Origin: Tigriopus japonicus
Lineage: Eukaryota; Arthropoda; Copepoda; Harpacticoida; Harpacticidae
Assembly (NCBI GenBank): GCA_010645155.1
Contig: CM021323.1
Span: 9,707,970 to 9,771,969, forward strand
DNA length: 64,000 bases
Direction of reading: 5' to 3'
Shown here: positions 47,580 through 58,620 of the stretch, piece after piece
Position numbering within the stretch: position 1 is the stretch's first letter
Layout: each line of letters starts with the position of its first letter
Notes under the pieces: model-generated
The model's database searches: none
Told to the model about the DNA's origin: nothing
Seen by the model: the letters and a program-made list of their open reading frames with translations, nothing else
Translations under genes and position numbers: made by a program

Positions 47580-49221
47580 CAGTCAGGAGCAAAAGTATTT
47601 GTAACGTGACGAGAAAACCAGAAAATCCTTTATATCCAATTAAATACTATGCTAAGAAGTTTGTAAGAATGTAATATTTTTTTTCCGATTAAGAATAATA
47701 CCAGTTTCCCGCAATTGTTTTATAAAAATGTCTGAAACTAACTTTTAATTATTAAAAATAAAATTTTAGATAGTGCAAAAGTATTCGTAACGCGCAAAAA
47801 AGTTAACAAAATAGGTTTATAAACAGATTTTTCATCAGAAAAAATTGATCGAAAGATGTAGAACATTTTGGAAAGCCGGAGAAAAGTCATTTAGTCTCCT
47901 TTTTTCCAAGATTTTCTAGATCTTTCTTGGATCTTATAAATTTTACGGAATTGAACAATTGCTTCACAGTCAGCCAATCATGACCAAGGTCAAGGAGCTC
48001 GACAAGGACTTGAAGTTGAAGATAGTAAGTCTTCATCATGGAAGCAAGGGCTACAGAGCCATTTCGAAGCTTCTGGACATCCCGATTTCAACGATTCAGT
48101 ACGTCGTGAAGAAGGCACAAAAGAACGGAACGGTTGAGAACCTCCCAAGATCCGGTCGTCCAAGGAAACTGTCAGCCAGACTTGAGAGGAAGATTGTCAG
48201 AGAGGTCACAAATAATGCTCGAACAACGGTCAAGGACATCCGGAACAGTCTCAGTGAAAATGGATTGTCCATCTCGAGGTTTACTGTTGCTCGCTCACTT
48301 CACAAAGCAGGATTGAAGTCTTGTCGCCCACGGAAGACTCCCTTGCTCAAGGATAGACACTTGAAGGCTCGCTTGGAATTTGCCAAGAAGTACCTTGACA
48401 AGACCAGTGACTTTTGGTCTAGGATTCTTTGGTCAGATGAGACAAAGGTTGAGCTTTTTGGTCACAACGATGTTCAAAGGATTTGGCGACGTAAAGGAGA
48501 AGCGTTTCATCCAAAAAACACCATCCCTACGGTCAAGCACGGTGGAGGATCGATCATGTTATGGGGCTCCTTTTCCGCCAAAGGCACCGGTAACCTCGTG
48601 AGAATTCATGGGACAATGAAAAAAGAAGACTACCGGGATATCTTGGCTGAGAATCTCCAGAGTTCAGCGCGGAAACTTCGGCTTGGTCGACAGTTCGTCT
48701 TCCAGCACGACAACGACCCTAAGCACAACAGCATTTTGGTCAAGAAATGGTTGAAGGACAATCGGATTAAGGTCTTGGACTGGCCCTCCATGAATCCGGA
48801 CCGTAATCCAATTGAAAACCTTTGGAGAGAATTAAAAGTCCGTATCCGTGCAAGACGTCCAAAGACAATTGACGAACTGAAGCAAATCTGTTATGAAGAA
48901 TGGGCTAACATTCCTTCAGATGGATGTAAGAATCTTGTAAATGATTATAAAAAACGTCTCTTAAGTGTAATTCAGCAAAAAGGGCATTCAATAAACTATT
49001 GACAAAATGTTACGAATACTTTTGCTCTTGGTCTAAAACATGTTCTGAGCAGTTTTTTAACCAAAATCTTGTAAATTTTTAAAAAGAAAAGTATCATAGC
49101 TTTTAAATGATAAAAGAATAACTAAGGAGCAAAATAGTTCTTAAATATATTTTTCAAAAATCGAGTATCATTTAAAAATCAATAAAATTTTCGAGGTTAC
49201 GAATACTTTTGCTTCTGACTG
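47580..49221 (+). mobile_element. Tc1-family transposon, apparently intact, with IR/DR ends
   Basis: A 1642-bp element flanked by TA (47578-47579 and 49222-49223). Outer ends read CAGTCAGGAGCAAAAGTATT at the left and CAGTCAGAAGCAAAAGTATT on the opposite strand at the right. Each end has a second, internal copy of the same core about 185-195 bp further in: GTGCAAAAGTATTCGTAACG at 47773-47792, and its inverse at 49009-49027. This two-repeat-per-end arrangement matches the IR/DR class (Sleeping Beauty-like). It sits antisense within an intron of the adhesion gene. The transposase is uninterrupted, so this may be a recently active copy. Confidence 0.93.
47980..49002 (+). CDS. Tc1 transposase, DD34E, full length
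   Basis: A cut-and-paste transposase acting on the element's own ends. The 340-residue length is standard for Tc1. Order: a paired-like N-terminal helix-turn-helix (about 10-50), the GRPRK hinge/AT-hook (59-63), a second helix-turn-helix (about 70-118), then the catalytic core with D153 (ILWSDETKVELFG), D244 (FQHDNDPKH) and E279 (NPIENLW). D244 and E279 are separated by exactly 34 residues. The Gly-rich loop (KHGGGSIMLWGSF) is present. The open frame extends upstream to a TTG at 47959, but the ATG at 47980 gives the usual Tc1 start. No stop, frameshift or catalytic substitution is visible. The tail-to-tail Cys/Lys-rich C-terminus looks complete. Confidence 0.95.
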   Translation: MTKVKELDKDLKLKIVSLHHGSKGYRAISKLLDIPISTIQYVVKKAQKNGTVENLPRSGRPRKLSARLERKIVREVTNNARTTVKDIRNSLSENGLSISRFTVARSLHKAGLKSCRPRKTPLLKDRHLKARLEFAKKYLDKTSDFWSRILWSDETKVELFGHNDVQRIWRRKGEAFHPKNTIPTVKHGGGSIMLWGSFSAKGTGNLVRIHGTMKKEDYRDILAENLQSSARKLRLGRQFVFQHDNDPKHNSILVKKWLKDNRIKVLDWPSMNPDRNPIENLWRELKVRIRARRPKTIDELKQICYEEWANIPSDGCKNLVNDYKKRLLSVIQQKGHSINY

Positions 49222-51715
49222 TATTTGCTCAAAAGTCTGGAGTCGTGCAATGCGGACGAATCGGACGAAACCCAGGCCAATCTCCAAGGGCTTTTACGAC
49301 ACCTCTGTGAAAACTATACGACCACTGAGACAACATTTGGGACCATAGGGAGACCGAGAGGTAAAAAAGGTCCTGGACTGCAATTAGTTCTCCTTTTAGG
49401 CAGATCACGTTTCAGGTGTTCCTGGCAACATTATCATATTGGAGACTTCGGGCTGTGCTTTCAATTGAAATAAGCTTTGTTTTCAAGAGAACATCTGGCC
49501 GTTGGAAATATTTTGATGAAGCCTTTTAATCACCTCTAGAGGGACAAAAAAGTAGAATCTGTCAGCTTCTTATGTTTGCACAACGTATTTAAGCCCTTCG
49601 CTCGTTCCCACCTTTTTTGCTTTGGCTATGTAAAATTTCAAATCCAAGAGCTCTCTGACAGCCAATGGAAAAAAAAATCTCATTGTTGGTTCGTGTAACC
49701 TAAGATTTGAATTACGAGCGTTCAGTCGGATTTCAGGGAATTCGCGTCGTCTTGATCGAATTGGGAAGTTGGAGTCATCCAAGTGGAATCAATGAAAGAC
49801 ATAGTGGGGGACTAATTCATTCAATAGTATTAACCTCCTAATGAGGGAAGTGCATCAGATCAGACGGTTGAAAACGGCATTTGGAAACTGTTGAAAGTTT
49901 GCTTCGATGAACGAACAGCGTTGTCATTGACACGCTTCAAGTGGATAAAGAGACTGAAGACAACTTGTAGACAAAAGAGGAGAATCATGCTTGAATAACG
50001 TGTGCCAGAAATGTTCTCACTTCCAGAAGAGGCTTCCAAAGTGGTAGTAAATGGTGTTGGACTATTGCAAAATCAGCCATGAGGTTCTTTGCGCACTATC
50101 CTTTTGTTCCGAAGATTTGAATGGCTTCATTGGAGTTGTCTCAGAAATCAATTCCGTGAGAGGGAATATATTTCAGGAATGGGTCCTTGTTCTCGAGCAT
50201 TTAGTTCTATTTCCGTCGATCAATTGATCCCATTCTCAATCACAATCAAAGTTACCCTCCTTCTCTTTCTTTCGCTTCTTCTTCTTCTTCCTCTCCTCTT
50301 TCGCTTGATTTGTGATTGGTACCCTGCACAAGCGTTTCGTGATCTCCAATGTTGTAATGGCCTTTCACCAAGTGGACAAATGAAGTTAGCTCAGAGAAGC
50401 GTGAAAAAACACGCTTTACTAGTATTTCATTTCATTTCCTATCCACTACGCTGTCTGCCTCTTAACTTCTGTGACAGTAACTTGTTGATGTCTCAGATTA
50501 ACCATCATAAAAAGGACCCACCGACTATTACGAGTCAAGTAAAAAAGGCCAAGCAATTATGTCACGATCGCTCGCTGTCTCTTCTCGGATGAATTACGAT
50601 GAATTGTCCCATTTCTTCCTCAAGCTCCAAAATGATGCCAGACCGAGCAATTTTCATTGGCAAGCCAAGCGTTCTCGTTATTATTACGGGGAGAACTCGT
50701 GTATTTAACGGAACAGAAAAGGCGTCATCGAGCGAGTTCCACGTAGGTTGGTCGTTGGTCGCCTTGTTCTAGTACATACCAACCAAGTCGTAGAAGCGGA
50801 TTGTGTATGTACACTACCAATTGGATGGACGACAGACTCCTGGTAAACCAGCAACCAACGGACGAAGAGAGCAAAAGAGAGAGACCAACGGAGCAGGGAG
50901 AAAACAGGAAATTAGGTTTCGTTGTTGTCTTTTGAATGGCATAGACATTGGAGTTCATTGTGTGAAGGACCTGCTGCTGGTTGGCATAATGCAAAACGCC
51001 TTGTTTGACTATTTCCGAGCCTCCCATTCACTACCAAGATGATGCTGTTTTAAGTAGCGGTGGAGTGGTAACTGTGGATTCGGCCAGAAATCGCAAGTGC
51101 GGATTGCTACTTATAAACTTGCTTGATGATCTCTCGTAAAACTCACTTCCGTTGAACGTGATCTGAGAGATCCTCTCATCTACCTTACCGCACCCTGCAG
51201 CCATGAGGTTAGAGCAGACTAGAGGAAGTAAAGATGGTTTCAACAGGTTCCTTCCGGCCAGTTTACACCTTCAATCGAATTAACACACCCTCATGGCTGT
51301 TGATACGATCAAAACCACTTGGCTTTGAATTATTGAGTACTTTGACCCCCGACCCACCCCCTGAAGTCTGTCGATGATATTGCATGGTGAAGTCCATTTG
51401 AACGGAAATCACCACTTTCCTTTGAACAACAAGTCTCCGGAGGTCCATGGTGGTCATTTCACATCTCTGGTTCCTTTCCATTGCGATTGATGTGCTGACT
51501 CAAAACGCCTTTTTGGTGGAAAAGAGGAATTACCAAGACTGGACACACCAGTGGGGGAAGGAGAGCAAAACTTGGGGAGTAAGCGAAGATGGAAGGACCC
51601 TTCATCTTTTGGGGTCCACTCACTCACTGCCCTCTATCCATCCCAATTGAGGTAGTTTGAGGGGGAGAGACTTTACTCATCACCCGAACTGGTGGCCAGA
51701 ACCATAGAAAATTGA

Positions 51716-51741
51716 GAAGGAGGAGGAGGAGGAGGAGGAAG
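51716..51741. repeat. (GGA)n microsatellite
   Basis: About eight GGA triplets within the large intron. Confidence 0.9.
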
Positions 51742-54700
51742 GCAAAGAAGATGGACTTGGGGATTTCCCTCTCTTTCACATACATATCCTCAGCTATCCA
51801 TCCTTCTAACCAACCAACTCGTTGCAGCCAGACTTGGTTCCAAACCGTGTGCAAGATTGGGCGGTAAATCAATGCGTTTAAGGTGGCACTTCTTCAATCT
51901 TTTAAGGGCAATTCAAGGGGCTGGGATCCAGTGGAACTGGAGGGTTTCTTTCACAAAAGTGGAGAAAGTCTTTGTTCGAAATGATTGCTCACGATTGTGC
52001 GCGTTGTCCGCGACACAAATCCATCTTCCATCATTTTCCATGAACAATCTCAACCCTCCGCCAATCTTCCTTTCAACCCTCTTCTGCGTAATCTCAAAGG
52101 TTTATAGGAAAAGGACTACTCGACCTTTGGATCAAGTCGAAATACATTGTGAGTTGACTGAGGTAACCCTTTGTAGTTCAATCCAGGGCGACCAGTAGTC
52201 CCTTGGTATTTTGGATCAATAGACCTGAGAACACCAATTCCACTCATAATGGATCTCGCACATCTCATATGGAACCTGTCTAGACTCTGAAAAGAGCGCC
52301 AATCTTGATTCAATCCACTTCTGGCCTTCTGAGCCTTTTCAATAGACACCACTCGGTAATACTTTCCCAAAGATCAATCAGAATTCGAAGGTTCGTCAAA
52401 AGTTCCATCTCCAGTTTTCTGGGCAATTCACCGCGGAATCCACAAGCCAATCCTTGGAACCAACTTTCGCGTTCCCATCGTAGCACCCAAGATATCAAAT
52501 ATCCTATTCCAGTGTTTCATTTTATTGTTGATTGGAAATGGACCGTCGTGATCCGTCATTGTTCTCAAACAAACCGAATGTGCTATCACGGATCATAGAT
52601 CAGTCAATGCTCATGAACCCTGTCGTTCTCATCTATGTAGACTGGCCCACATTGCTCAAGGCACAATGGATCGTTCGTTGGACTTTGACGGAAAACCAAC
52701 GCCAAAATTACCCTACGGCGGTGTTGATAACACGTTATCACATAACGCAAACACTCGGAAGCTTTCAGTGTGGGAAAAATAAATATCTTGCGTGGCATCT
52801 GGCCATCCAACGAGTTTTGTCTTTGCGAGATAATGGGAACATAAGGGTGAAATGGAAAGTTTACAATAATCGTTTTCGATACCGAAAGGTTTTTCGCATC
52901 TGTTATGGAACTTTTTTCCAAGCCTGTTTTTACGCATGGATCTGGAATCGCCCACCTACCCTCATGTAGAAATACCGTAATGGAACATTTGTAAGCCTGG
53001 TAGTTTTGCATGGAATCAGATTAGGAGGACAAGAGGAAGAAGAACCCACCCCCAGCTAAAAGCAAGGGACTGAAATTGGAGAGAGACCCGGGAAAGATCT
53101 TTGCTCCAACCAGAAATCCAACCAACCTTGATCCCCTCCTAATCCTGACCTCTTCTCACTTGGGTGCCACAAAATCCCCTTCCCTCTTTCCTTCTCTCTC
53201 ATGCACACAATCTACTATGTACATACAGTACAACACAGTTTCAAGCTAAGGTCTCGGTTTTGGACCACTTCTTCAACATTCAAGTAATTGGAACCGGTTG
53301 AACGTATAGTTTTTCATCAAACCAGGTTCTACGTGGCTGTCTTTGAACCTCCCAAATACCATCTTTATCAATTTTCTCATATAAAACCCCTGCAAAGGGA
53401 AAGGGAAAAGAGGGTGCAGATACGACTACCGTCATCCCAATTTGAATATCAATTCAAGCGGACACGAGAAAATTCCAATCCAATCCAACATCCATCCCCT
53501 CTGCCTTGGTTCTACCTACCTGAACACGACGAACACAGGGTGAACATATTCTATCTTCCCACAAATTACGGACTTGGTTGTACTTCCGATGAGATAGAAA
53601 ATTCCTACGTCGCTCTGTCGATGTCCAGTTCAGTCAAATTACCGCTTCAAATATGCACCCCCTTTCCCCGGGTACCCTAATTCTGTCCAAGAGCCATTTT
53701 AGAACACTGAGATCCCATATGGACCCTAACGGTCCAATGAAAGTGGCTAAGAAACTCCAACAATGGATTTTATATCCTCTCGCTTTCGTTTTCTGTGTAA
53801 GTTTGCCTTTTAAGAGGGAAACATGTGTGGGTGGACAGTGGACAAGTTTTAATCTCGAACAAAGTTTCCAATGACACACTCGCCGGTACTCTCTTGGGAC
53901 CGATTGCCCCTCGAACAAAACCCTCAGCCAGACATGAGGGAAAATCAAATTGGAAACTTGATGCCTACCCTTCCAAGCATGTTCACTCCATCCGACAGAA
54001 GTGATACAAGGCTGTGTGTGGTTCAGGTTTATAGGTAGGTACAAAAGCCACAAAGTGTGGCTGGGATCAAGAGTCAAATTAGGGAGATGAGATGAGCTTC
54101 ACCAACCACGTGGGGGGAACATTGTCGGACAACAACTCAAGTAAGAGAGGTGGCCATTATTGGAGAAATGGAACACTCGCCGCCCACGGAGCCCAATCAC
54201 ATATGCAAGTCGTAATTTTGAATTGGAGTCGTGCGTGTCACACATTATTCATGGCTTTGACCGCCCACCCTGAACCTTAATATTCTAACCTTCGCCCACT
54301 TTTACAATTATTGGGTGGTCATTAGGAAAAATACTGTTATGAGGTTCTCCGTGAAACTCCAACCACTTTGGTACTTGTTCTCATATCGATCCTTCGCGAG
54401 CAGAATTCACTCATGAACGAGAAACCGGCAAAGATGGACTCATAAGTCCCCCATCCATATTGATTGTCTTCAAGGTGGGAACACCTTGCCATGAAAAATG
54501 TTAAAGAGCGTCAGTCGACTCAGACTTCCAAGAGCGACTGTACTGATATCTCGATCTAGTCGACGCGACCGAAACTGCTCAGAGTAACTTTATAATGAGT
54601 TACGACTGAGTCATCGAACCTCTTGGGCGGGGAAAGAGAAATTTGGACACTAATCCACCCTTCATTTTCGTGGACCAATGACTTGATCCCACTGGGTGAA

Positions 54701-54996
54701 AAGAGAGGAAGGGAACGAACGGGAGGACAGCCCCGAACAAGAAAGAGAAGTGATCCAAGTGGAACGCCCCAAAGTGATGAACAAGGGGGATATGTTTCCC
54801 TCACTTCATTAAAATGCCAAGCGTTTCAAACGAGCGAAACCGGATCTCGTTTCAAGAATTTAATTGCCTTCCAGAAATGGAAATTAATTCCGCAAATTCC
54901 TTTTCTTAAAGACTCGGTTGATTGACACGCGGGAACATGGAACAAAGAACACAACACAAAGGGAATAGCCAAAAAATGGGGAGGGATACTACTTAC

Positions 54997-55206
54997 TTCT
55001 AATCTTGATCGAGTGGTGGATCTCCGAAGGTTGGAAGGTGGAGATTTGGCACGTGTAATTGCCGGCATCGCTTTCTTCGGCCATGCTAATGACCAGATTG
55101 TTGCCATTCTCCTCGGATTCCAATTGGTAGCGATTGTCCTTCTCCACCATTTGTTTGCCCACGGCCAAGATGGAATCGCCTTTCTTCCACAGAAGAACGA
55201 AGCCCT
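54997..55206 (-). CDS. Exon: second half of first immunoglobulin domain
   Basis: Exon of 210 bp with acceptor CATTTCAG (ending at 55207) and donor AGAA|GTAAGT (at 54996). It begins with the C-strand Trp (GFVLLWKKGDSILAVG) and ends with the F and G strands (EESDAGNYTCQISTF, then IHHSIKIR). It therefore contains the Trp and second Cys of Ig1, while the first Cys is in the preceding exon. The LLWKKG...LAVG word resembles Klingon Ig1. The split codon G|AG gives Glu at the junction. Confidence 0.92.
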
Positions 55207-58200
55207 CTGAAATGCAATGAATTGGATAATTGTTATAACGAGCTCTTTGACTGGGGTTAAAAGGCTCTAGCCATGTTCAATTTGTAGCCAAATAAAATTG
55301 TGGACGATTGTTGAAGCCGAGGCAGTCAGAAAAACGGAGGGATGTCGTTTTTATGGCCGATGAGAGCTATAAATGACCAACAGTCACTCGTTCGTTTGTT
55401 CGTCGGACACAAACTCATATTCGAGAGTAGTCTCCCAAAACTAATAGGCTAAAGTCCGTTCGCTCAATTGGTCGCCTTTTGCCTTCGAAAAGGTCGCAGA
55501 TGGACAGGGGTCATAAAGATTGTTGTCTTTACGTGATTATGACTTCGTTACTCGTAACAGGTGGATTGGACAGAGGCTCCTCTACGTTCTCATCTCTCCA
55601 CTCTCTCGCACTTCATTCACGATTCTAACGGAAGTGGTCGGGGAAGAAGACAAGCCCTGTTCCCTTTAATCCGCTCAAGTCTAGACTTGTGTATGAACAA
55701 CGACGAAAAGAGAATCCAAATACAATAAAGAGGGACTGTAATAACGATGTTTCAAAAGTTGACACTCCAATCTGAATCAAGATGGTGGTGGCGGGTGCGA
55801 TCCGGAACCCTCGCTGAGCTTTCTCTCTCTCTCTTCTTCAATCTCCTCCCTACATACAATCAAATCGAGAGATGGCAACTGAGATGAAAGGTTATCTCTC
55901 CAATGGTCGAGCCACTCGCACTAACCCCTACCAACTTCTTTGTCATCTGAGACATCATTGCTCATTCAAAAATGTGTCCCCCCCTCCTTCACTCCAATCC
56001 TGAGCTCAGGCTAGAAAAAAGCTCGATTCCATATCGCACCCTGAGGTTCAAGAATGGCCATAAGACATTCCTTTCGGATCCCCTCAAATTTAATTTCACA
56101 TTGATTTAGGGTAAAGGAACGGAGCTAAATTCCAAGGTATGTACTTGCAGGTGTCAAAGTCGCGACTTCCAAGCTCCGATTTGACAAAATGCTCAACTTC
56201 TCGGACGGTCGAGCCACCTATAAAAAAATCGTGATCAAACTCGTCTTCGTTGCTCGTCACTCTCTTTCTCCTTTCGTTCTCTCCATGAGGTGAGATGTGA
56301 CTGAGGAGGTGGGCAAAAAGGTTCCAAATTCCAATGTTTTATTCATTGCATGTCTTCCAGTTCAGGATCGCCATTCTGTGGCCCCTCTTCCAGATGACAA
56401 GATGAATACCAACAAGCTCGGCCTCTCCTTGATGGATTTCCTTCCCCCCACGACCATCAAAATATGGACGAATTCCACCCTCTCTAGATATGACCATGAC
56501 CAAAACGAGCGGACCTCAATAACAATAATGGGAAATTTGTGCTTCCTGGTGGGCTGGCCAGCCATTTGGGAAATGCACTACAGTCAATCGATATTTCGCT
56601 ATTATGCCGGTAATGAAGATGTTTTGACATGACACCCACAACACCATTCACCAAATGGTAACACCACCACCACCATTGTCTACCCTGATTCAAGGCAAGG
56701 AACAAGCAACAAAGAGGTGTCAATGGCAAAGGCAAGCCAGGAAATGGACATTCACACCTTCAACACCCCCTTGTAGTATTCTGTCATGTTTTCATTCACC
56801 CGCCCTACAACCCCTTCATCCTCCTCCAAATCAGAAAAAAGTTATGAAGAAAACGGCTTTTCGAGACGATCAAAAGTTGGACTTGCCAAGGAATGTCATT
56901 GATAACTCTCTTGATTATGACAGGCTTCAAGCTCTTTTTTCAAGCAGGTGTGGATTAGATTGCCTTTTCGAGCTGTCAGAATCGGCAGGAAGTTTGGGAT
57001 TAAGCCTCATATGAAGACCAAGTTCCTTGTCTCTATTTGTAACGTATTTGACTATACAAATACTGCCATTTTTGGCCATCTCGTGCTTGGCTGCCACAAT
57101 TGAATCATGGATCCAGCCAATACACGTGGACGCATATTGAGTGATTGTCAGAGAGACCAGGAAAGAAAGGTAAGAGAAAGATAGAGAAGACACCTGCAAC
57201 CCGTTTCATGTCCGTGAGAGGGAGGGGGTTGTAGGTAGGTAGGAAGGTAGATGGGTCTACATGCAGTTAATTAGCTGTCCCATTTGATGGTTTTTGTCAC
57301 ACTCTCGGGAAAAACACCACTCCAGGGTGGTTTGGAAGTCGTCATTCACTCCTTTTTAGCAGATGGAGGATGAATCCAACCAAGAGAGCACATTCATTCT
57401 CGATGCTGAGTTAGGGTGGAGGTAAACTCTCTCGACAGAATTTGGACATGCATATCATAGGAGCATTTAAGACAGGAAATGTCACACACACACAAGTGGC
57501 TAATGATGAGGAAACACGTTCACATATCGACAAGTAACGTTGAAATTCGGCTCTTTGGAACACATTTCAAGTGTAATGGTGTTTTGATGGAAGGTTTTTG
57601 GGTGCTTGGATATCTCAGGTTTTTAGGGGAATGATGTGAAACTGATTGAATTAGTGTGAAATGTTGGCGGTTGTTTTTTTCTGCTTTAGCGCGGAAATCA
57701 GTTCTTCCCGTGACGACAGAGCCCAACAATTACCGGGTTCCCATAAAGTTTTGGGTTAGAAAAGTGCCCTTTTTGCCATAGTTCGTGAAGTTTATGAGAC
57801 CTGATGGAAGGTAGCAATTAGAATTTTAATCAGGGTCTTTCAACACCGTCATAAATTAAATCGAACGCCCCGTTTTTTAAACTTATTTTTTGCCCATTCT
57901 TTATAGTAGAAGTGAACGCTATGGTTGAAAAACAGGTTTCATTCTGGGAGAGGCTGGAAATATGTTGATGGAAGCCATAAAAATTGAATTATTTCACACT
58001 TACTGGTCAAGAGTCAAGACAAATCCCGTTGGTAAGTGTCTGGGCAAGGATCACGATTTCGTTCTCAACCCACCTGAAATGGTTCTTTTTTTCTGTTTGA
58101 AACCATTGAGGAGAGAGAATGGATCTCCTGTCGCTTTTCGAGTGTTTATGTGAAGTTTTTTTCAGGGGGCTTCATTTTCCATCTTGATGGGATTGACCCG

Positions 58201-58440
58201 GACTACAAGCCCACAATTTAGTGCCTATAAAATCGTACTCCTAACCATATAGCCATAATTACATTCCACCTGGTGTCTAGTGAAGCTCTCCAAATTCTGA
58301 CTTGAAGGTCCAATATGGTTCTTGTCAGTTCACGAGTAAGCTTGATCGCGTTTCACGTGTCTTTTTGGCGGTGGTTCCGGTAAGTTGTCACGAGACACAG
58401 ATTAGTTTGGCGTCCAAAATTCGAACAAATTCTTGCTTAC
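55207..58440 (-). other. Intron within the first Ig domain
   Basis: A 3.2-kb GT-AG phase-1 intron that splits Ig1 between its first Cys and the Trp. No genes or mobile elements were recognised inside. Confidence 0.85.
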
Positions 58441-58620
58441 CTAGTCGATCCACGATGCAAGGAAGTCGGATAGTTCCACCCTCGTTCACGAGTTCGTTGA
58501 TTGACGTGGACTCAAACTTTGGAACGGCATAGATTTGGTTCTCCTCTTTGTTCACGTTCGAATCGTCTTCGTAGTCATCGTTGGAGTAAATGTCGTTATT
58601 CGTGTCCCCGTAGGGCACGG
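58441..58620 (-). CDS. Exon: acidic linker and first half of Ig1
   Basis: Exon of 180 bp with acceptor TTCTGTTTCAG (ending at 58621) and donor CTAG|GTAAGC (at 58440). The first part encodes an acidic, low-complexity linker rich in Asp, Asn and Glu (GDTNNDIYSNDDYEDD, then KEEN). The second part begins Ig1 with INELVNEGGTIRLPCIVDRL, which includes the B-strand Cys. The acidic linker would form the mature N-terminus if the upstream exon carries only the signal peptide. The exon enters in phase 1, so at least one upstream coding exon exists. Confidence 0.88.

Larger units (their letters stand above)
43804..54996 (-). other. Large intron between Ig1 and Ig2 exons
   Basis: An 11.2-kb GT-AG intron. 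It contains the complete Tc1 element (47580-49221, opposite strand) and a (GGA)n microsatellite (51716-51741). Several open frames of 100-170 codons occur here but have no domain or codon pattern that I recognise. Confidence 0.85.
38468..58620 (-). other. Gene span: klingon/wrapper-like Ig3-FN3 cell-surface protein (partial)
   Basis: Five well-supported minus-strand exons (58441-58620, 54997-55206, 43528-43803, 40658-40930, 39707-40015), plus the candidate last exon at 38468-38565, encode three Ig domains followed by one fibronectin type III domain. This is the layout of insect Klingon and Wrapper, GPI-linked adhesion proteins of photoreceptors, neurons and midline glia. The words LLWKKGDSILAVG in Ig1, HTGEGYETEIVCVIH in Ig3 and the Ig3-FN3 junction RVSGKA resemble klingon in particular. 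Every one of the five exons is a multiple of three (180, 210, 276, 273, 309 bp) with phase-1 introns on both sides. Joined, they read 416 codons without a stop. The signal-peptide exon was not found and is either in 58621-64000 or beyond the window. Lachesin and other three-Ig relatives lack the FN3 domain. Confidence 0.85.

Noticed and set aside
50089..50592. 167-codon plus-strand open frame in the large intron
   Set aside because: It starts at TTG, its hydrophobic run comes from a CTT-rich low-complexity tract, and no family is recognisable.
52532..53011. Overlapping 130-145-codon frames on both strands
   Set aside because: Frames on opposite strands of similar length, with no domain and no splice context.
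53634..54077. 147-codon minus-strand frame near the Ig1 exon
   Set aside because: It could have been an extra exon, but it shows no Ig or FN3 residues and the phase-1 junction between Ig1 and Ig2 is complete without it.
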